Shown here in pieces: positions 44,318 through 53,136 of a DNA stretch of 64,000 nt; position 1 is the first letter of the stretch, and each line of letters begins with the position of its first letter. Below the pieces are notes generated by a model. The model saw only the letters and a list, made by a program, of their open reading frames with translations. It ran no database searches and was not told the origin of the DNA. The position numbers and the translations under genes were made by a program. The stretch comes from CAZZKE01 sp964655005 (GTDB lineage Bacteria; Pseudomonadota; Alphaproteobacteria; Rhodospirillales; JABHCV01): assembly GCA_964655005.1 (NCBI GenBank), contig CAZZKE010000007.1, positions 1-64,000 on the forward strand, given 5' to 3'.

Positions 44318-44873
44318 CCGGATTGCCCTCGTAGGAAATCGCCATGACCTCGACTTCGACCATGCCGCCCGGCGTTTGCAGTTTGACCTGGTCGCCTTTC
44401 CGGGCTTTCATCAACGCCCGTGCGATGGGAGAAACCCAGCTTACTTCGCCGTGTTCCAGGCGGGCCTCGTCGACACCTACGATGCGCACGGTTTTTTCAT
44501 CGCCCCGGTCATTGGCGTAGGTCACCGTCGCCCCGAAGAATACCTGATCGCGGTTTTTCTGTTGGGTTTGCCGCACCACTGCGGCGATTTCGATGCGTTT
44601 AATCAGGAATCTAAGGCGGCGGTCAATCTCGCGCAGCCGTTTCTTGCCATAGATATAATCGCCGTTTTCCGAGCGATCCCCGTTGCCCGCCGCCCATGAA
44701 ACGGTTTCGACCACCTGCGGTCGTTCGATTCGTCGTAACTGGTTCAACTCGTCGTGCAGCCGCTCCAGCCCTTCCGGCGTGATGTAGTTTTTCTGCCCCG
44801 GCGGCAGGACTTCGGGGGCATCCGGCGGGTCTTCGTCTTCGCCGTCGTGTTCCTTGGTGAATGCCTTGTTCAT
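44310..44873 (-). CDS. greB: Transcription elongation factor GreB
   Basis: A 187-residue Gre factor that rescues backtracked RNA polymerase. It has the N-terminal coiled-coil KNYITPEGLERLHDELNQL and the acidic-tip region NGDRSENGDYIYGKKRLREI. The C-terminal FKBP-like domain has SWVSPIARALMKARKGDQV. The order of motifs (ENGDYIYGKK) is that of GreB rather than GreA. The start is ATG 44873. The frame remains open far upstream, but that part is antisense to the phosphotransferase gene. Confidence 0.93.
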   Translation of the reverse strand: MNKAFTKEHDGEDEDPPDAPEVLPPGQKNYITPEGLERLHDELNQLRRIERPQVVETVSWAAGNGDRSENGDYIYGKKRLREIDRRLRFLIKRIEIAAVVRQTQQKNRDQVFFGATVTYANDRGDEKTVRIVGVDEARLEHGEVSWVSPIARALMKARKGDQVKLQTPGGMVEVEVMAISYEGNPVT

Positions 44874-44957
44874 GGCAGCATTGTAGGGCGCTATTTCAGA
44901 TACGGCAATTTGATCTGACGCATGGTTCGAAAAACCGGCCTCGGTTAGAATAATCAT

Positions 44958-46523
44958 ATGACGATGGATACCGATCAATCGCGGGTCATCGATTTTCTGT
45001 CCCGGCCTGAAAGCCATGGCGACGGAACGGTCGCGGTCGAGAAAATAGAAACCCATATTTCGGTGCTGTTCCTGATTGGTGAAAGGGTGTTGAAGCTGAA
45101 ACGGGCGATCAAATATCCCTACGTCGATTTCTCTACTCCCGAATTGCGACGGCATTACTGTCGGGCCGAAGTCGCCGTTAACCGCCGCACCGCGCCGCAT
45201 CTGTACAAGGGCGTTATCGCCGTGACCCGCTCGAAAGGCGGCGGCCTGGAACTCGGTGGTGAAGGCGAGGCCGTGGATTGGCTGGTCGAGATGGCCCGTT
45301 TCGATCAGGATACCCTGTTCGACCGAATGGCCCGGGACGGCAAGTTGAACCGTCGCCTGATGGGCCGTTTGGCCGAGGTTATCGCGCATTTCCATAACCG
45401 CGCCGAACCCCGACCGGAGATTAATTTTCGCCACGTCCTGGCGCAGACGGTGGCCAGCGACGCGGCGGCCTTCGCCGAATTCGGCGGCGGCGTGTTCGAT
45501 GACCACCGGGTGGCGTCGTTGATAGCCGCGGAAAATGCGGCGATACGGGGCCGCTGCGGCGAACTGGCGTCGCGGCGTCAGGCGGCGGGCGATATCCGGC
45601 ACTGTCATGGTGATTTGCATTTGCGCAATATTTTTCTTTACGACGGTCATCCCACGTTGTTCGACGCCATCGAATTTAACCCGCTGTTTTCGGAAATCGA
45701 TGTGCTCTACGATCTGGCGTTCCTGCTGATGGATCTGGATTACCGGGGCATGCGCGGGCTTGGCAACCATGTACTGAACCGCTATCTGGACATAACCGAC
45801 GATACCGCCGGACTGGCTTGTCTGCCGCTTTACCAGTGCATGCGGGCGGCCATTCGCGGCCATGTCGGGGCGGCGGCTTTCCAGACGGCGCCGGATGACG
45901 CCAGGTTGGCCGAGGCCCGCGCCTACCTGAACCGGGCGATCGACTACCTGCGCCCGCCGCCGCCCATGCTGATCGCCATCGGCGGATTGTCGGGCAGCGG
46001 TAAATCCTGCCTGGCCAGGGAACTGGCGCCCGGGTTCGGGGCCGCTCCGGGGGCGCGTATATCCAGATCCGATGTGGTCCGAAAAAAACTGGCAGGGGTC
46101 GATCTGTCAAGCCGTCTGGGCCCTGAAGGTTACGGCGCGGAAATGACGGCACGGACCTACCGCGCCGTTTACCGGGAAGCCAGGACGGCGCTTCTGGCCG
46201 GGCATTCGGTGGTGGCCGATGCGGTTTTCGCCGCCCCCGAAGAACGCCGGGCGATCGCGGCGCTGGCTACTGAACTGAAAGTTCCATTTCACGGTATCTG
46301 GCTTGAAGCGCCGCCCGAGGTCATGGCCGAACGGGTCGCCGCCAGACGGGACGATGCGTCGGATGCCGATAGGGAAGTTGTCGCCCGGCAGTTGGGCTAT
46401 GATCTGGGACGCATTGACTGGCCGCGTCTCGACAGTTCGGGCGACCGCCAGGAAACTCTGGCGCATGGCCGCCAAATGATGAATTCTATCAATCGATCAC
46501 TCGTAACACCTGACAGGAGATGA
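44958..46523 (+). CDS. Aminoglycoside phosphotransferase-like / P-loop kinase fusion
   Basis: A 521-residue two-domain protein. The N-terminal half resembles APH-fold kinases (COG2187 type), with the HGDLH catalytic loop at residues 217-221 and an FDAIEFNP metal motif. The C-terminal half has a Walker A GGLSGSGKS at 342-350, like COG0645 P-loop kinases. The fusion is widespread in proteobacteria but its substrate is unknown. It is divergent from greB, and its stop overlaps the first of two ATGs for the downstream Usp gene. Confidence 0.85.
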   Translation: MTMDTDQSRVIDFLSRPESHGDGTVAVEKIETHISVLFLIGERVLKLKRAIKYPYVDFSTPELRRHYCRAEVAVNRRTAPHLYKGVIAVTRSKGGGLELGGEGEAVDWLVEMARFDQDTLFDRMARDGKLNRRLMGRLAEVIAHFHNRAEPRPEINFRHVLAQTVASDAAAFAEFGGGVFDDHRVASLIAAENAAIRGRCGELASRRQAAGDIRHCHGDLHLRNIFLYDGHPTLFDAIEFNPLFSEIDVLYDLAFLLMDLDYRGMRGLGNHVLNRYLDITDDTAGLACLPLYQCMRAAIRGHVGAAAFQTAPDDARLAEARAYLNRAIDYLRPPPPMLIAIGGLSGSGKSCLARELAPGFGAAPGARISRSDVVRKKLAGVDLSSRLGPEGYGAEMTARTYRAVYREARTALLAGHSVVADAVFAAPEERRAIAALATELKVPFHGIWLEAPPEVMAERVAARRDDASDADREVVARQLGYDLGRIDWPRLDSSGDRQETLAHGRQMMNSINRSLVTPDRR

Positions 46524-46525
46524 CA

Positions 46526-47401
46526 ATGTCAATCAAAACGATTCTGATCCCCCATAATGGAAGCAAGGAAGCAAATCCGGCGCTGGATGTCGCCTTCACG
46601 CTCGGCCATAACCTGGGCGCCCATGTGGATGTCCTGAACGTTAGTTCCGACCCCCAGGACGCGGTGCCGTTGCTGGGTGAAGGCATGTCGGCGGCGATTA
46701 TCGAGGAAATGCTGCAATTGTCGGAAAAGGAGGCAGAGGAACGGGCCGCCCGCGCCAAGGCCGCCTTCGATGACGCCTGTGCCCTTTACGCAATCAAGGC
46801 TGTCGATGGCCCGACCCCCGATGGCGGCCCCAGTGCCGCGCTGCAACGGGTGACTGGCCGTGAAGATGAAATGGTCGCCCTGAAGGGGCGTCTGGCCGAC
46901 CTGATCGTTACGGCCAGGCCGACCGGAGACAGCCAGGCCCTTTCGATGATGACCATCAACGCCGCGCTTTTTGAAACCGGTAGGCCGGTGATTATCGCGC
47001 CGCCATCGTTTCCGGCCCTGAATGGGGGTGTCGGGCGCAAGGTGGCGGTTTCCTGGAACGGCAGCGTCGAAGCGTCGCGCGCCGTCGCCGCGGCGATGCC
47101 GCTGATCACCCGTTCGGGCGGGGTGGTGGTGTTGACCGTCGACAGCGACAAGACGCCGGCCAATCCGGCGGCTGATTTGGCGACCTATTTCGCCTGGCAC
47201 GGGGTCGAGGCGCAAACCAAGTCCTTGACCGCCTCGGGCGGCCAGATCGGCGCGGCGTTGCTGGAAGAATGCAAGTCCATCGGCGCCGATATGCTGGTCA
47301 TGGGGGCCTACACCCATTCCCGCATGCGGCAATTAATTCTGGGCGGCGTTACCCGACATATTCTGGGCAATGCGCAAATTCCGGTGCTGCTGGCTCACTA
47401 A
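46526..47401 (+). CDS. Tandem-domain universal stress protein
   Basis: A 291-residue UspA-family protein. The N-terminal domain begins IKTILIPHNGSKEANPALDVA. The C-terminal domain contains RKVAVSWNGSVEASRAV and the nucleotide-loop-like DMLVMGAYTHSRMRQLILGGVTRHI (within G-x2-G-x9-G(S/T)). I use ATG 46526 because AGGAG at 46515-46519 is spaced for it and too close for the ATG at 46520. It probably belongs to the same transcript as the kinase fusion. Confidence 0.88.
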   Translation: MSIKTILIPHNGSKEANPALDVAFTLGHNLGAHVDVLNVSSDPQDAVPLLGEGMSAAIIEEMLQLSEKEAEERAARAKAAFDDACALYAIKAVDGPTPDGGPSAALQRVTGREDEMVALKGRLADLIVTARPTGDSQALSMMTINAALFETGRPVIIAPPSFPALNGGVGRKVAVSWNGSVEASRAVAAAMPLITRSGGVVVLTVDSDKTPANPAADLATYFAWHGVEAQTKSLTASGGQIGAALLEECKSIGADMLVMGAYTHSRMRQLILGGVTRHILGNAQIPVLLAH

Positions 47402-47435
47402 TACCAATGAGTCTTTATCAGTGATCCTTGGTATT
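47399..47435. repeat. Deletion remnant of the TAATACCAA palindromic element
   Basis: A 37-bp sequence with 9-bp terminal inverted repeats, TAATACCAA and TTGGTATTA. Its right 32 bp match the right arm of the complete element at 52902-53065 with a single mismatch. It looks like a derivative in which most of the left arm and the core were lost. Its first three bases form the end of the Usp stop codon context, so it lies directly after that gene. Confidence 0.75.
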
Positions 47436-47491
47436 ATCGCCAGCGAAAGCGTATCTGGAAACCTGCGTGAAAATGGCCTAACGTCACCGGC

Positions 47492-48244
47492 ATGACAGAT
47501 TCCGAAAAGGCCGAAAGAAAAACCGTTATCGTGACCGGCGCCAGTCGTGGCATAGGGCACGCCATCGCGCTCTGTTTCCTGGAACGGGGTTGGCGGATTA
47601 TCACTTGTTCGCGCGAAGACACCCCCGCCGAGTGCTTGCGCGATAAAAACTGGACCAACCACATTCCGACCGATCTGGGCGATGATGCGAGCCTGCAAAA
47701 CTTTATCGCCAAGGCGACCGAAGCGCTTGCCGGGCGGCCCCTGCACGCCCTGGTCAACAACGCCGGGATGTCGCCAAAGGCGCCGTTCAAGGAAAGACTG
47801 GGCTGCCTGAACGGGGATCTGGGGGCTTGGCGGAATGTCTTCGAAATTAATTTCTTCGCCGGCCTTAAGCTGGCCCGCGGGTTTGCCGGGCCGCTGCACC
47901 AGGGCAAGGGGGCAATTGTCAATATTACCTCCATAGCCGGCCACAAAATCCACCCCTTTGCGGGCTCGGCATATTCCATTTCCAAGGCCGCCCTGTCGGC
48001 CCTGACCAGGGAACTGGCCAACGAATTCGCGGCGCTGGGTGTCAGGGTCAACGCCGTCGCACCGGGCGAGATCGAGACCGACATGATCCAGCCGGAATAC
48101 GAGGCCTTGATCCCGCGTATCCCGCTGGAACGCATGGGCTCGCCGCATGATGTGGCGAAGACGGTGTATTACCTGTGTTCCGATGAATCCAGCTATGTCA
48201 CCGGCAGCGAGGTGTGGGTTACCGGCGGGCAGCACCTGTTTTAA
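47492..48244 (+). CDS. SDR family oxidoreductase (FabG-like)
   Basis: A 250-residue classical short-chain dehydrogenase. The nucleotide loop is VTGASRGIGHAI (about residues 15-26), NNAGMSP is present, and catalytic Ser is in NITSIAG. The catalytic Tyr-x3-Lys is in SAYSISKAAL, and the C-terminal motif SYVTGSEVWVTGGQHLF closes the fold. 3-Oxoacyl-ACP reductase activity is possible, but the substrate cannot be assigned. It stands between the remnant element and the large repeat-protein gene. Confidence 0.85.
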   Translation: MTDSEKAERKTVIVTGASRGIGHAIALCFLERGWRIITCSREDTPAECLRDKNWTNHIPTDLGDDASLQNFIAKATEALAGRPLHALVNNAGMSPKAPFKERLGCLNGDLGAWRNVFEINFFAGLKLARGFAGPLHQGKGAIVNITSIAGHKIHPFAGSAYSISKAALSALTRELANEFAALGVRVNAVAPGEIETDMIQPEYEALIPRIPLERMGSPHDVAKTVYYLCSDESSYVTGSEVWVTGGQHLF

Positions 48245-48335
48245 CTTATCCACAACATTTCGTAGTTATCTGTTGTTTACCGACAAGATATAGTTGGTGT
48301 ATCCTGTATCGTGCTTTTTTAGGGGCGTGAGGGAC

Positions 48336-51300
48336 ATGGTTGAAAAAATTACGGAACAGGAAAACGACGGTAACGCGCCGGCGCGTGAAATCGACGGCGG
48401 CGGCGATATTGGCGACGATATCACTATCGCCAGGCCCGAATCGGCGATCCAGTCGGACAATGACGGCGACCCCCTAAATAGCGATCCGTGGTCGCCGCCG
48501 CTGTATCTGCGATATCGATTCCCGACTATCGCCGGGGTGATCGCCAGCGTCCTCTGGCTGTGGTTTACGTTAAGCGTTATCAACGATCAGATCCCGTTTG
48601 CCGATTTGACCGAACTGCTGCCCCATGAACTGGGCGGTATGGCGGCCGGGGTGCTGACGCCGCTTGCCTTGCTGTGGATGGTAATCGCCTTTTTCGAACG
48701 TGGCCGCGCCCTGCGCCATGATACCGAGGCCCTGCGCTGGCAGTTAAGCCGGTTGACCTATCCATCGGAAAGTTCGCACAACCGGGTACGGGAAATAACC
48801 GAACTGATGCGCCGTCAGGCCCGGGACCTGTCACGGGCCTCCGATGAAGCGGCCAGCCGGGCGGAAAAGGTTGTGGAACAGGTCAGGCAGCGCACGTTGA
48901 CCTTGTCGAAAGTATCGCAAGACGCCGATTTGCGGGCCCAGGCTATCGCCGACTCGCTTGGCCGGCAGGCCGAAGACCTGCACGCGGTTTCCGAAAAAGC
49001 CGCCGACCGGGCCAGCGCCACCGGTAATGTTCTGTATCGAAACGCCCATCAGTTGGTAGCCTCTTCGGACCGCACCGCAGCGCGGGCCGAAGAGATGAGC
49101 GAAACCCTGCGCCGGCGTAACGAGGAACTTAGCAAGACATCGCAGGATGTCTCGGCCTCGGCCCGCGCGGCGGCGGATGCGTTCCGCGAACGGATAGAAG
49201 ATTTGCGCGACCTGTCCATTGACACCCTGGGTGAAGCCGACCGCGTCGGGGAAAACCTCGATCATCGCCTGGGCGAGCTGTTGCAGGCCTCGAAAGAGGC
49301 CGCCGCCAGGGTCCACGGCGGCGCTGAATTGCTCGACGGCTATGCCAAGGACCTGACCCGGCGTTCCGACAGGGTCGCCGAACAGACCGTGCAAATCGAA
49401 GGTTCGCTAAAGCGTCAGACCGGCGAACTGGCCGAGGCCGGTGCTCGCGTCACCGCCACCACGGCGGAAGTCGAGCGTCATTTAAGTGGCCAGAGTTTGC
49501 TGCTGACCCAGACCTCGGACAAGGTGTCGCGTGAAGTCAGCGCCATCGGCGAAGCGCTGAGTGAACAGGCGCGGGAACTGGTCAACACGTCCGAAGGGGT
49601 GTCGTTGCATATTCAGTCGAGCGGCGAATCGTTTCGCCAGCAGGCCCAGGACCTGAATGACATCGCCGACCGCACGACCGGCAAAACCGCCGCCATTGGC
49701 GAAACCCTGCGCCGGACCAGCCACGACCTGTCGCTGGTTTCGGGCCGGGTGATGGAACAGGTCGAACGGGTCGGCGCCAGTATCCAGACGCGCCATCGGG
49801 AACTGGCCGAGGTCGCGGACGATACGGTGGCCAAAGTCGGCGCCGCGGGCGAGGCTATCGCCGACAAGTCCGAGCAGTTGTCGAAAATGTCCGGTCACGC
49901 CGTGCTCAGGGTAAACGTCGTGCGCGAGGCCTTGCGTCAATCGACACTCAACATTGCCTCGGCCTCGGACGGGGCCAGCAACGGCATTGGCGAGGTAACG
50001 GAAATTCTGACCCGCACGGCCGATAATCTGGCTGCCGTCGGCGATAAGGCTACGAGTGATTTGGGGGTGGCGACGCAGGCCCTGGCGCAGGGGCAGGAAC
50101 AGGCCGAAATTGCGGTGCAGCGGAATCGTAAGGTTGTCGATGCCATGGCGCACCGGATTGAAGATATGGGCAAGGCCTCGGAAAAGGCGACCGGGCGGTT
50201 GTCGGAACTGGGCGAGGCTATCGAGGAACGGCAGCGAAAAATAGCTCAGGCGACCCTGCAATCGGCGAAAAAAATTGCCGAGGCATCCGATCTGGCCCGC
50301 AACAAAATCAATTCGGTGTCCGGCCTGGCGGAAGAAAGAGTCACCGCCTCTTCAAGGCTTCTGGGCGAACAGGCCGACAAGCTGGACAACGCCGGTCTCA
50401 GGGCGGCGAAACTGATCGCCGGAATAGGCGAGACATTGCAGGAGAAATCGGACGATCTGGGCGATGTATCGGAAAAATCCACACAGCAATTACGTGGCGT
50501 GGCGGGGGAAATCCGGCGCAGCTTGATGGCCATGACCTCGGCCTCGGATGAAGCCGCCGAGCGGATGCGGGCGGCCGGGGAAATTTTGCAGAAAAATACC
50601 GATGGGCTGGGGGTCGCCTCGGACGGCGCCCTTAATGATGTCGGCAAGGTCGGGGCAGAATTGCAGGAACGCTCGCGCGATATCGCCACCGCATCGGATC
50701 GTGCCGCCCGCCTTATCGCCCTGGTATCCGGCGCCATGAACCGACAGGCCGACGAGATTATCAAGGTCACCGACCAGGCCGCCGAGCGGATCGATTCCAG
50801 CGGTCGGGCATTCGGCGAAAAAACAACTGAACTCGGCAAGCTGGGCGATGATGCCGCCGGTCGTCTGGGCGAGGCGGGAAATCTGATTGCAGAGCGGACG
50901 CAATCGCTGACCGCCGTGTCGCATCAGGCTGTGCAATCCGTTCAGGCGGCCAGCGATGCCTTGAGCGATGGCGAGGCCACGCTGGCCCAGACTTCGCAAT
51001 CGGCTTCCGAGAACCTGGAAAAAATCGGTAAATGGCTGGCCGAAAACGTATCCGATGCGACCGATGCGACGGACCGGGCGTCGTCCCGGCTTGAAGGCAT
51101 GGCAGGTGTCCTCAGAACCCAAACCGGTGAGTTGGGCAGTTCGCTGGACCGGGCCACGGAACGCCTGGACGAAGTCGGCACACAGTTGCGCCAGCGGACC
51201 CGGGATCTGAAAGATTCCTATACGGAATCCGCCGAGTATATTCGTTCATTCGGCGGCGAACTGCAAAACCAGGCGGTCGGGATATCCAATGCTTCGGGCG

Positions 51301-52556
51301 AGGCCGGCAAGCAAATGAACAGAATTGGCGAGCAATTGCACGAACGCTCCCACGAAGTGACCATGAGCGTCGAACGTACGGCAAAACTAATGACGCTGGT
51401 TTCCAACGCGCTGGGCAGCCATTCCGGTAAACTGTCGGCCAGTGCGCAAAAGGCCAGGGACGAGTTGGAAACGATCGCCGACGCCTTCAGGAAAACCTCG
51501 GGCGAGGTCGATGAAACGACCAGGCGGGTGCACGACGACATCAGCGGAATTGGCCAGATACTGGAAGGTAATTCGCAGCATCTTTCTAAAGCAAGCAAAC
51601 AGGCGACCATCGATATAGATGCCGCCGCCGCCGCTCTCGGGCAACGCGCCGATCAACTTGGCGAAGTTAGCGAGCAATCCGTAGCCAGGCTGTCACAGGT
51701 CGGCCAATCGGTGTCGCAGCGAGTTGATGAAGCTTCGCGGGCATCGGACAATAGCGCCGCCAAATTGCAGAAAATCGGCGATCAGGTGCGGCGTTATTCG
51801 ACCGAAGCGTCGAGCCGTACGGAACAGGTTTCGGCAACCATGGACGCGGCCTATGACACCCTGCGTAAGCAGTTACAGGAACTGAGTGCGGCCTATGCAA
51901 AGGCCGAGGATGGCGTCGATTCCCTGTCTGAAAAGATTAGCCATAGCGCCGGTCGGGTCGATGCGGTGACAGCCAAGGCGCTGGGCCAAATCAGTAGCTG
52001 GGATGAGATTGTCCGTGAAAGTTCAAGGATACTCGAACAGACTTCTGAACGGGTAACCGAACGGACCGGCGCGGCGAGCGATATCCTGGGCCGCCACACA
52101 ATCGAATTGAAAGGCACGATTAACGAGGCGGAAGGGCTGATCGAGGCCTTGAAGGAACATGTCAGGGAAGAAGGTGTCGATGACTTCCTGCACCGCGCCA
52201 CGTTTATTTCCGAACGCCTGCAATCGCTGGCCGTCGATATGAACCGTCTGCTCGAAACCAATATTACGGAAGACGACTGGCGGCGTTTCAATAAGGGTGA
52301 AAAAGGAATTTTTGTCCGTAAAATGCTGGGCTTCCGCGAGAAGGCGCGGCTTGGCGATATCAGGCGGAAATATCAGGAAGATACCGATTTCCGGGACTAC
52401 GTGGCCCGCTATGTCAGCGAGTTCAAGAAATTCCTGAACGAGGCCCGCAAACGCGATCATCAGGGCGTGCTGAGCACCATTTTCCTGTCATCGGACATGG
52501 GCAAGCTGTACATGCTGTTAACCCAGGCGCTGGGCCGGGAATTACTGTCTGATTAA
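48336..52556 (+). CDS. 1406-residue membrane-anchored 25-residue-repeat coiled-coil protein
   Basis: A very large protein of unknown function. Residues 1-60 are acidic and probably cytosolic. Two hydrophobic helices follow at about 63-83 and 100-120. Residues 162-1279 form 45 tandem units of 25 residues (two units are shortened to 21 and 22). Residues 1280-1406 are a basic globular domain (ITEDDWRRFNKGEKGIF, ending in LSSDMGKLYMLLTQALGREL). I use ATG 48336 with GAGGGA just upstream; the frame opens 14 codons earlier without support. The hairpin topology puts both the acidic head and the rod on the cytoplasmic side, if the first part is cytosolic. Confidence 0.9.
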   Translation: MVEKITEQENDGNAPAREIDGGGDIGDDITIARPESAIQSDNDGDPLNSDPWSPPLYLRYRFPTIAGVIASVLWLWFTLSVINDQIPFADLTELLPHELGGMAAGVLTPLALLWMVIAFFERGRALRHDTEALRWQLSRLTYPSESSHNRVREITELMRRQARDLSRASDEAASRAEKVVEQVRQRTLTLSKVSQDADLRAQAIADSLGRQAEDLHAVSEKAADRASATGNVLYRNAHQLVASSDRTAARAEEMSETLRRRNEELSKTSQDVSASARAAADAFRERIEDLRDLSIDTLGEADRVGENLDHRLGELLQASKEAAARVHGGAELLDGYAKDLTRRSDRVAEQTVQIEGSLKRQTGELAEAGARVTATTAEVERHLSGQSLLLTQTSDKVSREVSAIGEALSEQARELVNTSEGVSLHIQSSGESFRQQAQDLNDIADRTTGKTAAIGETLRRTSHDLSLVSGRVMEQVERVGASIQTRHRELAEVADDTVAKVGAAGEAIADKSEQLSKMSGHAVLRVNVVREALRQSTLNIASASDGASNGIGEVTEILTRTADNLAAVGDKATSDLGVATQALAQGQEQAEIAVQRNRKVVDAMAHRIEDMGKASEKATGRLSELGEAIEERQRKIAQATLQSAKKIAEASDLARNKINSVSGLAEERVTASSRLLGEQADKLDNAGLRAAKLIAGIGETLQEKSDDLGDVSEKSTQQLRGVAGEIRRSLMAMTSASDEAAERMRAAGEILQKNTDGLGVASDGALNDVGKVGAELQERSRDIATASDRAARLIALVSGAMNRQADEIIKVTDQAAERIDSSGRAFGEKTTELGKLGDDAAGRLGEAGNLIAERTQSLTAVSHQAVQSVQAASDALSDGEATLAQTSQSASENLEKIGKWLAENVSDATDATDRASSRLEGMAGVLRTQTGELGSSLDRATERLDEVGTQLRQRTRDLKDSYTESAEYIRSFGGELQNQAVGISNASGEAGKQMNRIGEQLHERSHEVTMSVERTAKLMTLVSNALGSHSGKLSASAQKARDELETIADAFRKTSGEVDETTRRVHDDISGIGQILEGNSQHLSKASKQATIDIDAAAAALGQRADQLGEVSEQSVARLSQVGQSVSQRVDEASRASDNSAAKLQKIGDQVRRYSTEASSRTEQVSATMDAAYDTLRKQLQELSAAYAKAEDGVDSLSEKISHSAGRVDAVTAKALGQISSWDEIVRESSRILEQTSERVTERTGAASDILGRHTIELKGTINEAEGLIEALKEHVREEGVDDFLHRATFISERLQSLAVDMNRLLETNITEDDWRRFNKGEKGIFVRKMLGFREKARLGDIRRKYQEDTDFRDYVARYVSEFKKFLNEARKRDHQGVLSTIFLSSDMGKLYMLLTQALGRELLSD
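48819..52172 (+). repeat. 45 tandem 75-bp (25-residue) coding repeats
   Basis: Aligning the translated protein by eye gives 45 consecutive units. Conserved positions within each unit are: hydrophobic at 4, 11, 15, 18 and 22; usually Ser at 8; Asp or Glu at 9; Arg or Gln at 25. Unit 18 has 21 residues and unit 21 has 22; all others have exactly 25. The hydrophobic spacing 3-4-4-3-4-3-4 equals one hendecad plus two heptads. At DNA level the units have diverged strongly, so this is an old repeat. Confidence 0.88.
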
Positions 52557-53136
52557 AATATTTGGGTGGCTTTTTGGGCGACCTTGGCGTTGAACCGGTC
52601 GAGTAAAATGATGGCGCGTTGGTGACTGCCCCGGCAGATTAGGTCCTGGCCGTCATGGGCCTGGACGGTGAACGTAAGTTTCCGTTTCTCCACCGCCTTG
52701 AGCCTTGCATCGACGCTGATGGTCATGCCCGGTGGTGTCGCCGCTTCGTGTGACACGTCGATATGGATACCCAGCGAACCCTCGCCATCGTCCAGATGCG
52801 GGGCGATCAGTTCGATGCAGGTCCATTCCAGCAGGCCGACCAGGAAACCGGTGGCGAAGACTTCCGGAAAATTCTGGAAGCTGTCGGCTTCCGGATACAG
52901 ATAATACCAAGGATCACTGATAAAGACCCATTGAGACGGCTTTCCAGGACTCTCGGTCGGCGTCATGCCCGCCTGGCGATGCCCGGCATCGCGGCGGCGG
53001 GCATTCCTTGCCGAAAACCATGGAAAGCCGTCTCAATGGGTCTTTATCAGTGATCCTTGGTATTACGCACGATTTTGCTTTCCGGGACCAAAAAACGATG
53101 CCGGTATTTAAGGCCGGGTACGAGTGTCTCTTTCAT
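52553..53136 (-). pseudogene. FlK-like acyl-CoA thioesterase gene split by a MITE-like element
   Basis: The start (MKETLVPGLKYRHRFLVPES...) lies at 53136-53066. The remainder (LYPEADSFQNFPEVFATGFL onward to 52553) lies beyond the 164-bp insertion 52902-53065. The hotdog-fold residues expected of fluoroacetyl-CoA-type thioesterases are in the second part: Thr in FATG, Glu in LLEW, His in SHEAATPPG. Removing exactly 164 bp restores one reading frame (..KIVRLYPEAD..). The original start overlaps the cbiX stop as ATGA. An ATG inside the element at 52966 opens a 137-codon chimeric frame that could still be expressed. Confidence 0.8.
52902..53065. mobile_element. MITE-like palindromic element with 45-bp inverted arms
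   Basis: A perfect 45-bp inverted repeat (52902-52946 and 53021-53065, ends TAATACCAA/TTGGTATTA) encloses a 74-bp core. The core itself contains a nested palindrome, ATGCCCGCC ... GGCGGGCAT around GCGATGCC-C-GGCATCGC. There is no transposase. The terminal TA on both sides is compatible with TA-targeting IS630/Tc1-type elements. It interrupts the thioesterase gene, and a deletion derivative lies at 47399-47435. Confidence 0.85.

Noticed and set aside
44874..45863. 330-codon upstream extension of greB
   Set aside because: The extension is antisense to the phosphotransferase fusion gene; GreB homology begins exactly at ATG 44873.
52902..53065. Palindromic element as a CRISPR repeat or intrinsic terminator
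   Set aside because: There is only one complete copy here with no spacer series. It has very long arms, no T tract, and interrupts a coding sequence.
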